Origin: Trachythela sp. YZ-2020
Lineage: Eukaryota; Cnidaria; Anthozoa; Malacalcyonacea; Clavulariidae
NCBI GenBank assembly: GCA_016169945.1
Contig: JADLSH010000368.1
Coordinates: forward strand, 1,426,001 to 1,490,000
Length of the DNA: 64,000 bases
Reading direction: 5' to 3'
Below the pieces are notes generated by a model. It did no database searches and was not told where the DNA came from. It was given only the letters and a program-made list of their open reading frames with translations. Both the position numbers and the translations under genes were made by a program. This document shows, in pieces, positions 33,481-44,800 of the stretch (position 1 is the first letter of the stretch; each line of letters begins with the position of its first letter).

Positions 33481-34190
33481 GGGGTGACTTGGTTCAGCCT
33501 GAATTCGTCTAATCTCACGTATAGTAGCGAGCTCTCTCTTGTCACTTAAGGATGGTAAGCTATCCCTATCATATCCTATCCTATCCTATCCAAGCCAAGG
33601 ATTCTTAGACTCCTTATCTGTACACGTTCTATTTCGTTCTTTAGATATGCTGGAAGACCTCCCTAGACAGGAGAGGCATACTCTAGTATTGGTCTGATTT
33701 TAGATGTATATGTCATAAGACCAATCTCAGCTGGTAGTTGAGATTTTCTGCATTGTCTTAGGTGGTATAGTCTCTTACTTGCCTTACGTGTAATTCGGTC
33801 CATGTGATTATACCACTTCAGGTCATTTTGGCACCATACACCTATATAGCAGCTTAAAGCCGGAAACGGTAGACCGGCCACGGGTGAATGCATGTTGATT
33901 GTTCTTTACTTTCACATCCGAGATATTTAGTTGAAGTTGTAGTTTTTCAAGAACCTTGGCCAATTGGGGGAGGACAGATATCGGACGGAAGTCATTTTCA
34001 ATGTCACTTGGATTTTGGACTTTAGCAACAGGAGACACCAACGCATGTTTATAGAGTGTCGGGTATACTTACATTGTTTTATACTGGTAACAACGATATC
34101 ATGAATTACAGGAGCAAAGTCGTCACAGAATCTCTTGAGCAGCCAGGCTGGTATCTTATCTACTCCAGTCGTCTTTCAAGGTTTTAGGTG
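33480..34190 (-). pseudogene. LINE RT with the palm region deleted
   Basis: Minus-strand pieces run from NDFRPISVLPQLAKVLEKL (34000 region) to NNQHAFTRGRSTVSG. They then jump over the catalytic palm to GVWCQNDLKWYNHMDRITRK, KLPAEIGL-like and PILEYASPVWGGLPAY, and on to the C-terminus near 33480. Several frames are involved. YADD is missing, so a deletion removed the active site. Same broad CR1/L2 group as the other LINEs. Confidence 0.75.
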
Positions 34191-34338
34191 CTTAAAACAA
34201 TTCTTAACTTGACCAATAGATGGTAAAGGTGGTGTTGTACTCTTAAGTAGATGATCTACTTGGTTGATATCTATTACATTATTATTCGAGAGATTCTTCC
34301 AAGGTTTCGTGAAGACCACTTGTAGCTTCTGAGCTAAC

Positions 34339-34700
34339 CACTGAACTATACTATTACTGGAGGAACTGGTGCTAATGACAGCCAGGCAGAAAAGTGTCCG
34401 CAGAAACATGGCGGATTTTGGCATTTTCTGACCCCAGAATGACGCCACTGGTTCCTTTTGCTCATAGTAATTACCACTGACCAAGACTCATTTTGGGCCC
34501 GCTACAACGTTCACACCTCCCTGGATTTTGCAAAAATATTTCAGGTTTTTGCAGTAAATTCTCGTGCTTTCGACTTTTCCACAAATTTTTTCAACTTTTG
34601 ACCATTTGTTCAAAGATATGGAAGTCGTACACGTTATTCCTGGAATCCTGACAGGTTTCGTCTTGCTTGGTGAGTTTAGCCAATAAGTTTGATGTTTCAT
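34339..34700 (+). repeat. X-arm repeat (CACTGAACTATAC end), solitary copy
   Basis: Starts CACTGAACTATACTATTACTG. It continues with GCAGAAAAGTG..AACATGGCGGATTTTGGC, GTAATTACCACTGACCAAG, GGCCCGCTACAACGTTCACA and a TTTGCAGTAAATTC stretch. This is the same series of blocks as the arms at 44885-45498 and 51225-51755. It is flanked on the left by GAGCTAAC rather than ACTACAAC, so it is an independent insertion or fragment. I did not find its opposite end. Confidence 0.75.
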
Positions 34701-34736
34701 ATTCAACTTTCTCTTTAAAAATGTCAAATAATGCTT

Positions 34737-35408
34737 TTATTGTAGTGGTGTTGTCGCCCTCACGTTGTTTAACGGGGACCGGATAGAATTTACAAATACT
34801 TTTTCCACAGTGCCCTTCGTTACTTCACTGTGTCGGGAGTTCATAATATTACAAAATGAATCGTCAATAAAATTCTCAAGCTCCGCGAGCGACGAATTAT
34901 CAATAGGTGATATTATATCTATTTTGGCGACAGCAATCTCGGCTCCATAATCATTATTCTCGGTTGTTAGGTTACTTACTTCGCTTCTATCACCGGTGCA
35001 AGTTGTTGTTACTGAGACTTCGGCAGACTGTACGCCTGTATCACTCTGATGGGGCAGCATAAGTTCACTACTTAGGCTTACCAGTAATTCCTTTAAAGAC
35101 TCCCCTTCACTACATTGGACAACTAGTGTTTGTTGTTTGCCGCGATACCAAGTTATTGTCAGATCTGAGTTGCTTATAAACTTCTTAGAGTTTCCGCCAG
35201 GTGAAATCCATTTACCGCTCAAACCAACGGTATTTTGAATAAAAATCTCCAGTTCATCATAGTTGCCGTTCCACTTTAAACGTTTCCCATCATAGACAAG
35301 AGTGTTGTTGTTTTTATACATTCGAATATCGTCTAAATTCACATTTCCAACATTAAATTTAGTATTGGAAATATCTATGGAGCTAACCTTAGCATGACCG
35401 TTCGCCAT
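34737..35408 (-). CDS. Unrecognised 223-residue ORF, repeat-associated
   Basis: Starts ATG at 35408 with MANGHAKVSSIDISN. The N-terminal half carries KRLKWNGNYDELEIFIQ and GLSGKWISPGGNSKKFIS, then DLTITWYRGKQQTLVVQCSE and LKELLVSLSS. The C-terminal half is acidic and Ser/Thr-rich. The G-K-W-x-S-P-G-G followed by W-Y-x-x-K-x-x-T-L-x-x-Q-G/S pattern resembles a protein repeated in many invertebrate genomes next to retroelements, from memory and unverified. It lies upstream of the LINE remains on the same strand and could be an ORF1-type or capture-type protein. No stop interrupts it. Function unknown. Confidence 0.5.
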   Translation of the reverse strand: MANGHAKVSSIDISNTKFNVGNVNLDDIRMYKNNNTLVYDGKRLKWNGNYDELEIFIQNTVGLSGKWISPGGNSKKFISNSDLTITWYRGKQQTLVVQCSEGESLKELLVSLSSELMLPHQSDTGVQSAEVSVTTTCTGDRSEVSNLTTENNDYGAEIAVAKIDIISPIDNSSLAELENFIDDSFCNIMNSRHSEVTKGTVEKVFVNSIRSPLNNVRATTPLQ

Positions 35409-36440
35409 GTTTACGTACCGTGTCTAATATGTACCGTGTTAATATGTACCGTCTTACGTACCGTGTCTAATATAACCATGTCGGGTTTTGGCAGGCATCT
35501 CCCCGACTTTCTACCTGACGAAATTACCCCGGGGATCCAAGAGATGCCTGCGGAGGAGGCTATATCAGTGCAAATTAGGAATAATTAAATGTGCGTCAAA
35601 ATTTGCCTAAAGCCATTATATTCTGCTTACACGAGTTATTGCATTTTGTGTCCAAGAAAGACGAAGAACACGACGAAAGACGAAACAATTTGGGGAACGT
35701 GCCTTCACTGGACTACGTCGCGCTTAATGTTATCATGTAAGATTGTTAACGTCTAAAATAAAGTTTTGTTCCAATACGCAAATATCTTGAATGTGAACGG
35801 GGAATTGGAAGCAATATAGGCCAAAGAGTTGGAAATGTAAGAAGAATATTTTGATTAATTGAACAAGGCCCAGATGTGCTTTCCCTTCAATTGTTCCGCA
35901 ACTTGAGCTTGATTCCGATTTTTAATATTATAAAATCATTAAATTGAGAAAATTTTGGTTGTGTAAATTACTGTTCAATACTTTAAAACATCCTGGACTT
36001 TGGATCTACGCAAATTATTCATGTTTGTAAGTGACTCTCATCCAATCTCAACACGATCGTCCACCACCGGCACTGATTTAAGAGTTCCCTTAAGGCTGAT
36101 TTCCATTCAGTGCAAAATGTCGCTCGATCGACCTTTTGCGATCCCTCGAACGGATCCGTTCCAGTGGAGGGCTCATAATAGTCATTAACACCTTCATTCA
36201 CAATACTTACCCGTTTGGATGGTGAGGTGTTAGCCCTGATGACCGAGGGGTGGCCTGGGGCGACTACTGTTACTTGGACTCAGGTTAAGATCCATGCAAG
36301 TGGTATCTTGAGCTGACCACCAAGGGTGATGACCAACATCACACATCCAAGAAACAGTCCGAACAAACCAATAACATATTAAACCCATCCATAAGACTTT
36401 GACGACACAGGGCTGAGATATATAAAACGCTCCGTTACAT
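35409..36440. other. Noncoding stretch with a small tandem repeat
   Basis: GTACCGTGT(C)TAATAT is repeated three or four times at 35415-35475. An inverted pair CAGGCATCTC/GAGATGCCTG lies at 35493-35552. No gene seen. Confidence 0.45.
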
Positions 36441-36446
36441 ACAAAG

Positions 36447-36655
36447 CGAATTGCGACCTAATCGTTCCCAGACTGTATGGGAAAATATCATAACACATTG
36501 CGAATTGCGACCTAATCGTTCCCAGACTGTATGGGAAAATACCATAAAACATTACGAACTGCGACGAAATCGTTCCCAGACTGTATGGGAAAAACTCATA
36601 AACATTGTGAATTGCGACGAAATCGTTCCCAGACTGTATGGGAAAATATAAAACA
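36447..36655. repeat. Tandem repeat, four ~54-bp units
   Basis: Each unit contains TTGCGACCTAATCGTTCCCA (or the GACGAAAT variant) followed by GACTGTATGGGAAAA and an AT-rich stretch with CATAA. Units start near 36447, 36501, 36556 and 36609. The reading frames here on both strands are translations of the repeat. Confidence 0.9.
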
Positions 36656-36753
36656 ATACCATAAACCATTCGATTCAATTTTTGTTGTTGTTATTATTAC
36701 TATTATAATCCCAAACCCTCTTCAGCAGACGCAAACGATGTGATCGCTATGCA

Positions 36754-37555
36754 CTAATTGTCAGAGACCAAACGAGCTGCAGCACCGTCGATTAACGTAA
36801 TCGGGGTCCGTATATACATTTGATACGCATCACTGAGCCATCTGCCCATTGTCTTTATTAAATGGTCAGGCACTCCTACCGATGCAGCCGTTGTCGCTGC
36901 TCCAATGCGAAAACAATGTCCCGAGTAATTCCCCTCGTGGTCTAAACGCGTTACTGCGTCGCGGATCCAAGCAACCAATTGGTTACCGCCGTTTTCGTGT
37001 ACAAATAGGGGGGCTGAGTTACAACCACGGACATGAAGGTAGTGCATCATTGCTCTAACTGCGCAAATAGATGTGTTGGTCGTACCCATCCGAACGGTGT
37101 GGCCAACACGAAATTGATCTGTTTTCGATGCCTTGATGCGAAGAAGCAAGACTTTTGGATTTCTTCTTTGGTCCATTGAAATATCGGAAAGAGAGAGATG
37201 GATCTTCGGGTCGAATTTGTCGTTTGTCGTAAATTCCCCAGAGCGTAAAAAGCCAAAAAATCCCGTACAACACGCAGCCCAGAATATTGTATCCCGATAA
37301 TTATCTTGGTTGATAATAGACTGCAGGCGCCGAAGAACCGAAGCTGTAATTGGACGACGAGGACGACCATCCAAACCTTGAAGCCGTTTTATACCGCAAA
37401 GCACTTGCTCCAAGCGGAGGCACTTGGCAAGTGGGTTATCGAAGCCATTCTCCACGTGTAACGAGCGAATCCCCGATAAGTAGACTTTGATCGAGCTTGC
37501 TTTTAGTGACTGCGACAACTCCGTGATGAAAAGGATTAATGTCCATTTAGTGGCT
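36754..37555 (-). CDS. DIRS tyrosine recombinase (C-terminal 260 residues)
   Basis: Strand-exchange enzyme that joins DIRS DNA circles to the target. The catalytic set is present. Box A Arg is in CTGFFGFLRSGEF. The H-x-x-R of box B is in YSGHCFRIGAATTAAS. G-R-W is in KTMGRWLSDAYQMYIRT, with the nucleophile Tyr in the same stretch. The N-terminal SAM-like part (LILFITELSQSLKASSIKVY, LSGIRSLHVENGF) is intact up to the MITE junction at 37556. No stop or frameshift occurs within this segment, so decay here is mild. The natural start lies upstream on the other side of the MITE. Confidence 0.85.
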
Positions 37556-37563
37556 GGTAAAGG

Positions 37564-38069
37564 CAGGGGCGCCGGAAGGTAGCCGAAGCGGCGGGGGCAG
37601 CCCCGTGAAAAGGGCACAAGCGCCGAAGGCGCGAGAAATTTGTGGGGGTCCGGGGAAAATTTTTAAATCTACACTCTCTGAAATGCCATTTTCTGTATTT
37701 TGAGTGGAGATTTTACATAATTCTGAATATTATAAAACGATAACACACAGGAATTAACTAAGGGAGTGCGTTATTGCGGAGCTTAACTGCGCTAATCGAC
37801 CACGGAAAACTAGGCGTGTGAGGAAACCAGAAAAATCTAGATAACTTATCAAGAAGATAACTAGTCAATTAACGTAATCTAGTTAAACTGCACGGTCATA
37901 ATCCTTATTAAACCTATGAGGGCTAGTCCGGTCACAATAATAATAATTTATTCATTACAATGCACTTTATTGTTAAGAAAAAGGGCAACCGGTTGCCCCC
38001 GCGTGCCCCCGTACTATAAGGGCAGCGGGGGAAGCTGCCCCCGCTGCCCCCGTGGCTCCGGCGCCCCTG
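37564..38069. mobile_element. hAT MITE, 506 bp, 8-bp TSD GGTAAAGG
   Basis: The inverted ends are CAGGGGCGCCGG and CCGGCGCCCCTG. They are flanked by perfect GGTAAAGG direct repeats at 37556-37563 and 38070-38077. Subterminal GCGGGGGCAGCCCCG/CTGCCCCCGCTGCCCC stretches form strong secondary structure. It interrupts the DIRS recombinase frame. A partial relative lies at 32980-33160. Confidence 0.95.
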
Positions 38070-38077
38070 GGTAAAGG

Positions 38078-38202
38078 GGAGCCGTCGGGATGGACTCGAC
38101 CACTCCAATAACATAATTCAAGGAAACGACGTTGAGCTGCGCTGTAGGTGCGTCGAGTTGATTTCGCGAGACCATTGAAGAGGAGTGACGTTTCTTGTTC
38201 GT
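38078..38202 (-). pseudogene. DIRS recombinase, N-terminal piece beyond the MITE
   Basis: Minus-strand sequence on the far side of the MITE continues the recombinase N-terminus (LLEWSSPSRRLPFT..., 38114 region) and links to the RNase H ORF. The 8-bp target duplication belongs to this junction. Confidence 0.5.
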
Positions 38203-38856
38203 TCAGATGTTTGAGGTCAAGCGAGCTTGCAACTCCGAGGGGATTGGCTGGGGAAGTGGATCTGCTTCGGGGACCACGCGGAAGAATTCCTGAAAGTTGA
38301 ATCGAGATAAGGCGTCAGCTATCCGGTTCTTTTTACCAACAACGTGTGAGGCAGAAATGCGAATGTCGTATTTTGCCGCTACCAGCAATAGTTCGCGAAC
38401 TAAGTCCATAATGACGTCATCTTTAGATGCGCTGGATTTCACAATTTGGACGACACTTTCATTATCGCAATGAAAGAGTACTCTTCTGTGACGCCAGCCC
38501 TGGCCCCAAAGATGACACGCAATAACGATAGGGTAGAGTTCTTTATATGCCATACCGAAATTTAACTGACTAGGCAACCATGCGACCGAAAACCACTCAT
38601 TGTTGTAAAACCGGCCAAAACATTTGTTGCCGGAGGCATCGGTAGACAGTTCAAAATCGGGTACCGGTGCCCACTCGGGAAAATCGAAAAAGGAAATACT
38701 GTTCCTAGTTTGTAAAAATTTGTGCCACCATTGTAGGTCGAGACGAGCTTGCTTTGTAAGACGCGGTTTAGAGCAGCGAAGCAGATTAATAAGGCGTTGT
38801 AAGAACGTACGACCTGGAGCTACTACAGCACAAGCGTGACTGAGTTTACCTACCAC
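38203..38856 (-). CDS. DIRS RNase H domain, truncated polyprotein
   Basis: The 217-residue open frame starts inside the RT-RNase H linker (GKLSHACAVVAPGRTFLQRL, LQWWHKFL). It contains the four RNase H acids in their expected blocks: FELSTDASGNKCFGRF (Asp), FGMAYKELYPIV (Glu), LFHCDNESVVQIV (Asp) and KKNRIADALSRF (Asp). It degrades RNA in the RNA/DNA hybrid during element replication. The polymerase core upstream is absent; the sequence changes abruptly at about 38850. Confidence 0.85.
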   Translation of the reverse strand: MVGKLSHACAVVAPGRTFLQRLINLLRCSKPRLTKQARLDLQWWHKFLQTRNSISFFDFPEWAPVPDFELSTDASGNKCFGRFYNNEWFSVAWLPSQLNFGMAYKELYPIVIACHLWGQGWRHRRVLFHCDNESVVQIVKSSASKDDVIMDLVRELLLVAAKYDIRISASHVVGKKNRIADALSRFNFQEFFRVVPEADPLPQPIPSELQARLTSNI

Positions 38857-39660
38857 TCAGGTGCGTTGATGACTGGGTCAAAAAGTTATTAGTTTCCAGT
38901 GCCTATTGGGAAAGTAGCGAATTTAGGTCATTTTTTTCGAACATTCCGGTGAACATGGCGTCGCACGCCTGGCATTTTTGCTCACGAAATCGCTAGTTCG
39001 CCATTCATTATGGGTCAGCGGAAGACCACACAAGAATAGTTAATTATCCAAGATGGCGGACGTGTTTAATCTAAATTTTGGTCTTTACAATGTGACAACT
39101 GTCGCCAGGCGAAGTATCCGAAGGCCGAACTATAGCGAGATTAATAGGGATACTCCAGTCAATATATTCGCTAGTCTGTGGAGAGTTGTTCAGGGCCTAA
39201 ACGGCTTCGTGGAACACTTTTGTTTCGTAGATCGTAGAGACGACAAAGCAGAACTGCAGAAGTGAGAAGTTGTATATATATTTCACTTCGGCGCATTTGG
39301 TGAATGAGTTGTTTACATTGCTATCTGGATGATTGTGGCTGAGTGCAGTATTTTGTTATTACTTGTTGATCCCAGGAAATTCTCTAAATTTGTTCATCTG
39401 AAATTGCCTGGGCCCACCATGACAAACTACAAATTATGCATACAGTATACTGTTGCAATGTCCAGCAGGTAGTGGGAATTCGAATTAAGTATTATTACGT
39501 ATAGTTCCCAGATGACTATTTTTTTCATAAATATAGAAAAAGGGCAAAGTAAACAACTCAAATATGCTCTTGAAGTGAAAAACCTGATTCTCATAGAATT
39601 AAATACATTTTATGGTGCAGACCCTTGGCTGTTAGGCACTAGAAAAACAGACAGTTGGTT
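38857..39660. other. Unassigned stretch, no gene seen
   Basis: Contains an open frame at 39053-39265 (MADVFNLNFGLYNVTTVARR start) preceded by an AAGATGGCGGAC stretch. That stretch resembles start contexts of element proteins elsewhere in the window. I do not recognise the protein. Confidence 0.3.
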
Positions 39661-39699
39661 GACAGGATATTTAAATGGCATTTGGTAGACAGGATAATT

Positions 39700-41030
39700 T
39701 GCCGACATTGGCTCGGTTACTTCTGCAGGTCGTGTTAAACAAACAGGATAGTTCTGATGCCCGCAATCGAACGATTCACTCGTTGGAAGGGGCAATTCTG
39801 CAGTTTATTTTGAACGACCGATCAGACTATCAATCTGAAGTGACCTGGAAAAGGAATGTCAGTTTGGTTAGATTACAACTGCAAGTCGTGTTAAACAAAC
39901 ATGATTGCTCTGATACTCGCAAGCGGACAATCCACTCGTTGGAAGGAGCTTTCTGCAGTTCACATTGGGCGACCGGCCAGAAATACCAATTTGAATTGAC
40001 TTGGAAAAGGAAAGACAGTTTAGCTCGGTTACTTCTGCAGGTCGTGTTAAACAGTCAGGCTAGGTCTGATGCCCGCAATGGGATGATTCACTCGTTGGAA
40101 GGGGCTTTCTGCACTTTATTTTGCACGGGGTTATCCGTAACTTTTTGGTCAAAAATCGCCACTTTCTCAAAAACCGAAAAGTGGCCCAATTTGTGTTAGC
40201 CTTAACACAACCTTAAAGAGGTTAGCCTATAGTTTTAGGGCATTTTTAACCACTTACTGAAAAACTGAAGAAGGGTTAGCCTTAATTTTTTTGGTAAAAT
40301 ATCGCGACTTTTTAAAAATTAAAAAAGTGGCCATATCTGCCCGCTCATTGGAAGGGGAATTCTGCAGTTTAATTTGCACGACCGGCCAGAAATATCAATA
40401 TGAAGTGACTTGGAAACGGAATGACAGTTTGGCTCGGTTACTTCGGCAGGTCGTGTTAATTAAACAGTCTGATGCGCGCGATCGGACGATCCACTCGTTG
40501 GAAGGGGTTTTCTGTAGTTTATTTTGTCCGACCGGCCAGAAATACCAATTTGAATCGACTTGGAAAATGAATGACAGTTTAGCTCGGTTAGTTCTGCAGG
40601 TCGCGTTAAACAAACAGGATAGTTCTGATGCCCGCAATGGGACGATTCACTCGTTGGAAGGGGCTTTCAATTCTGTAGTTTATTTTGCACGACCGGCGAG
40701 AAATATCAATTTGAATTGACTTGGAAAATGAAGACTGTTTAGGTCGGTTACTTCTGCATGTCGTGTTAACCAGTCAGGCTAGGTCTGATGCCCGCAAGCG
40801 GACGATCCACTGGTTGGAAGGAGCTTTCTCCAGTTTATTTTGCACGACCGGCAAGAAATATCAGTCGGAAGTGACTTGGAAAAGGAGGGACAGTGTGTTA
40901 AACAAACGTCGTGTTAAACAAACACGTCGTGTTAAACAAACAGGATAGTTTTGATGCCTGCAATCGGACGATTCACTCGTTGGAAAGGGCTTTCTGCAGC
41001 TTATTTTGCACAACCGGCCAGAAATATCAG
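39700..41030 (+). repeat. ~157-bp satellite array, coding-like in one frame
   Basis: Repeated landmarks are GGTTACTTCTGCAGGTCGTG, GATGCCCGCAA, ACGATTCACTCGTTGGAAGG and ACCGGCCAGAAATA. Units start near 39710, 39866, 40023, 40433, 40581 and 40741, giving a period of about 148-160 bp. A ~215-bp unrelated segment interrupts the array at 40126-40340. Because 156 is a multiple of 3, the frame stays open for several units (39675-40199 and 40291-40719). It gives a 52-residue peptide repeat around TIHSLEGAF..TGQKYQFE.TWKR.DSLARL. Confidence 0.85.
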
Positions 41031-41032
41031 AC

Positions 41033-41450
41033 TTACCGCTGAATGCTTTTTTTAGTGAAATTTGTTTTAGGCTTTGGTAGAGCAAAATCAACATAATTAT
41101 TACGTAGGCTGTAATTGTCGTTTCTATTAATATTAAACATGCTAGATATGCTGTCTGGGAGTTGCTTGTTTTTAACTTTATGCATAAATGTTATTTTATG
41201 AGATCTCCTTCTTTCAGCTAATTGTTGCCAGCCAAGTTCGGTTAGCGTATCGCTTATTCTTGTATCGAACGGTTTCCCCGTAATTACTCTTGCTGCTCTA
41301 TTTTGCATTTTCTGTAAATTTTTTTGCAGGTAAACACTACAGTTGTCCCAAACTAAACTGCAATAGTCAAAATAAGGCAATAATATAGCTTTACTAGAAA
41401 TACATGCTTGCAGTAACCCAACGCCCCAGCTGAACATTGCCAGACATTAC
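41033..41450 (-). pseudogene. LINE RT C-terminal fragment (different clade)
   Basis: A minus-strand open frame encodes LPYFDYCSLVWDNCSVYLQK, LQKMQNRAARVITGKPFD, TELGWQQLAERRRSHK and FMHKVKNKQLPDSISSMF. This is the thumb/C-terminal region of a jockey/RTE-like polymerase distinct from the CR1/L2 copies. It is truncated by the satellite array at about 41033 before the usual terminal tail. Confidence 0.8.
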
Positions 41451-41831
41451 ATTCTAAAACATTACTATTGCTAATCTTTTTTATCAAAAAATCTGCCATG
41501 CAAAGGTTGTAGACGAGTCGGATATCTGCGTTCAAAACAAATTTTTGGCTTAGAAAACAGAATTGGATCCTTGGCTCACACCCTTCTTCACGACGCAATC
41601 AAAGGCTATCGCCAAATGAGATGTTTTACTTGACGTAATCACTGTGTTTTCCTTCATTTTAAATGTGCCATTAAAATTTTGATCATTACTCTAATAGTTT
41701 GGAAAGAAGAGTGGAAGGAAACAATATTATTTTGGGAAATTTATTTAGAAAGAATAAAAAATGGAAATTTTGTTTCAAGAAGAGGAAGCACAGTAGCCAT
41801 GGCAACACGATAAAATAAACTTCTTTTCTGG

Positions 41832-41839
41832 ACTACAAC
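41832..41839 (+). repeat. 8-bp direct repeat ACTACAAC, copy 1 (target-site duplication)
   Basis: Stands directly before the CACTGAGC terminus at 41840. The identical octamer occurs at 45499-45506 and 54764-54771, in each case touching a CACTGAGC/GCTCAGTG terminus. Confidence 0.85.
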
Positions 41840-44800
41840 CACTGAGCTATACTATATTACTGGAGGACGTGCACGGCAGTGAAAAGTGAAGCCAAAAACA
41901 TGGCGGATTTCGGCATTTGCTGACGTCAATTGGTCCCAAATGCCCATGGTAATTACCACTGACAAACCGCGATCCTAAGCTTCAAACAAAGTGTTTGCCC
42001 CCCTGGTTTTTGCACAAATATTTTAATATTTTTATTTATTTTTTCCCGGCCTTGCTGTTTATCCAACAACGACGAGAGAAAAATGCCTTTTTGCTGCAAT
42101 TCTTTATCAAAGAAAAATATTTCTTCTCACCGGTAAGAATCCATGAAACTCTTTTACTGCAGGCCTATACACAAAGGGTCAAAGGCTCAATTTAATTTTC
42201 ACATAGTGTAAATTGTACAAGCAGAAATGGCGTAAAAAATCGTTTTTAAACAAAAAATTGCCATGTATAAAGCCTATAAACCTAGCTATCCCTTTTCTTT
42301 GATAAAATTCAGCTAATATTTGCATAGTCATGCAAAATTTTGGGTTTGTTTATAGCAGCAGTCAATATTTCTAGCTGTATATAATAGTTTTTTCATTTCC
42401 ATATTTTTTTGGTATTTGCAGTAGTAGATAGACTGGATAGGACTCTCATTTTATGTGGGAAATGGCATCAAAACCTATAAAGCAGTAGTTGAGTTTATTC
42501 CCGACGAAAGGAAGTCATCTTTGCTCAGAACATGTCAGTGTGGACAGGAATAGGATGCAACAGGTTGGGCAAAGAATGATGCTGCTGCCAGATGCTGTGT
42601 CAACAATATCTCAGAACTCTCAGGTTCGTGCTTTTGGTCTTTTTATAAATGCATAATTTTGCGTTTTATGCCCAACACTTTCTCCTTGATAAGTTAAATT
42701 GTCTGGCATTAAATTGAGTAAAATAATAAAGTAGGCTGCATTAATGTGGCTTAATGATAGAGTTTACAAGAGTGTAAGGTAATGTAAGGTAGATAGGCCA
42801 GCTGGTTAACCCAATACTGTATGGATCCATTATGCTTCAATGGTTCATTTTGTTGGTTCAATGGCTCAAGAAAGGTGAAACCCCTAAAAGGAGAAAGGGT
42901 TAGGTTTACCAAAATTGCAAGACCCTGAAATAGAAGCAGGGGGTTTATAGGAATTGAAAAATTGAAAATGTAAGCTATGGATGGACAGCATCCACTAAAA
43001 GTTTATGAATACACACACCCACCCAAACCAGTTTCTGAATATTAAAAAAAAATTTTACTTTATTTGAATTAGGTCGCTGTTGTAACAAATATGGCCTTTG
43101 GGGCCAGTTTTGCCTGTACATCAGACTGTACATCACATAACATTTCTGAAGTTGCTGTTGACCACCATCTGCTGCCATATAACATATGGTGAAACCCACC
43201 AATACAATATATTTTCCCAATTTTGCATGACCCCACATGTTTTAGCACCTAATAACATTTTATAATTTCAATATATAGGAATAGTATGCTGGATATGTGG
43301 CACATGCTTTCATTGCCTTTCCGATTGTTGGACAAGTCTGTTCCGAATCGTCTGTCTCTATTAAAACCTATATAATTATGGAACAATTTCACACTAACTG
43401 TACAGATAGAAATGTATATAAATGAAATATCAAATAATATTTAAAAGTACTGGCATAACAATGTAATGACAACTTTACAGTAACTTTACACATTTTGCTC
43501 TGTGATTGTCTTAACCTTTTATGCACCTGTCAATGTTAAGTCCAAGGGGAGGGACAAACCAAGGGAATTTGACACCATGCATAGTATTGCATACCAATTA
43601 GCTGATGCAATGCAAGTGAGTAGTGACTCGTCACTGAGGTCTCTTTCCAACTTGGATGGGGAATTTGATACTCACTCAATCAAAAATGTCAAATCCCCAT
43701 GGGTTTTTTTTTGCAAAATCCAAGGAAGAAGTAACTTATTTAATTGTTTGTGATTGTTTGTTGCTAAAATTAATTTATCCTCCTTTTGTTACGAATATAT
43801 CTTTATAAATTACTCTGACTTACTGATTTGTTCTGTTAGTCAAGTCTGGGTTCCAAATTAACCCATTTCCTTTGTCTAACAACAAACATATTTACTAGTC
43901 TGTGGTAAGGTACTACCAGTTAATGGGTTAGGCCCAAATCTGCCATTTTGGGGGTACTGTTTTATAAATGCTGTGAAAAATCTAACACCACAATGCTTAT
44001 ACTTACAACTACACTGTTTTATGGAAAATCACATTTTCAGTGCTTACATTATCTGATCTGGAGAAGGCAGTACCCCAAAAATGGTGGTGTGAGAAAGGCT
44101 AATTTTACTCTTCAGTGGTTGGGTACTGTCAGATAATGGCTCAAATAGTAATTTTCACAATTGCCTTGCTGCAAAATTGTAAAAATAGACTGTTTGCGAT
44201 TGCAACTGGTCCAAATTTTGTGGTTGTAATTTAATGGAAATCTGGCTTTATGTTTCCTTTGTATATGTACTAGGGTACTGCCAGTTAATAGCGCAGTGTT
44301 TTCAATAAGAGGCGGTTACCGGCGGTTTACCACTGCCTATTACCGGCTCCACCCCTGGACCTCACTGGGGGCTGAGCACAACGTTTGGTGACGGCTTGTG
44401 TTACCTCACCAGCTCACCCCCCTAAAACTTATGGCACCCCCCTAGTAATAAATATGAAAATCTGTCTATGCTATTAGGCCTTTCAAAGCTGCCTATTTCT
44501 TTATTTATTTGCAAAACCTATATGTCTTTCATCTGGAAATTTTGAGCACAGACACCTATTTTTGAAATTCAGCCTGCTATGACAATAATTACTGAAAACA
44601 CTGTTAGTGAGTTAACAAAACAATTTGCCAGTGTCTGGGAGTATTTTACTCTGTCAAACGCCAGATGATTTTACTATTGGGGCACCCCAACCTAAGGGCA
44701 CCATTAATTAAGCATTATATACAGCTGACAGAAAAATATTTCTAAACCCAAATATACAACTAACTGACAAACTAGTATAAAATTGAAAATATGAATTTCT

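Larger units (their letters stand above)
36740..38856 (-). mobile_element. DIRS-type retrotransposon, 5'-truncated, split by a hAT MITE
   Basis: On the minus strand an RNase H region (38856-38203) is followed by a tyrosine recombinase (ending at 36754). This is the order seen in DIRS elements, which integrate with a tyrosine recombinase instead of a DDE integrase. The reverse-transcriptase core and the first ORF are missing beyond 38856. A 506-bp hAT MITE (37564-38069) sits between the two domains. Confidence 0.85.

Noticed and set aside
36379..36678. Repeat-protein-like ORFs on both strands
   Set aside because: Translations of the four-unit 54-bp tandem repeat.
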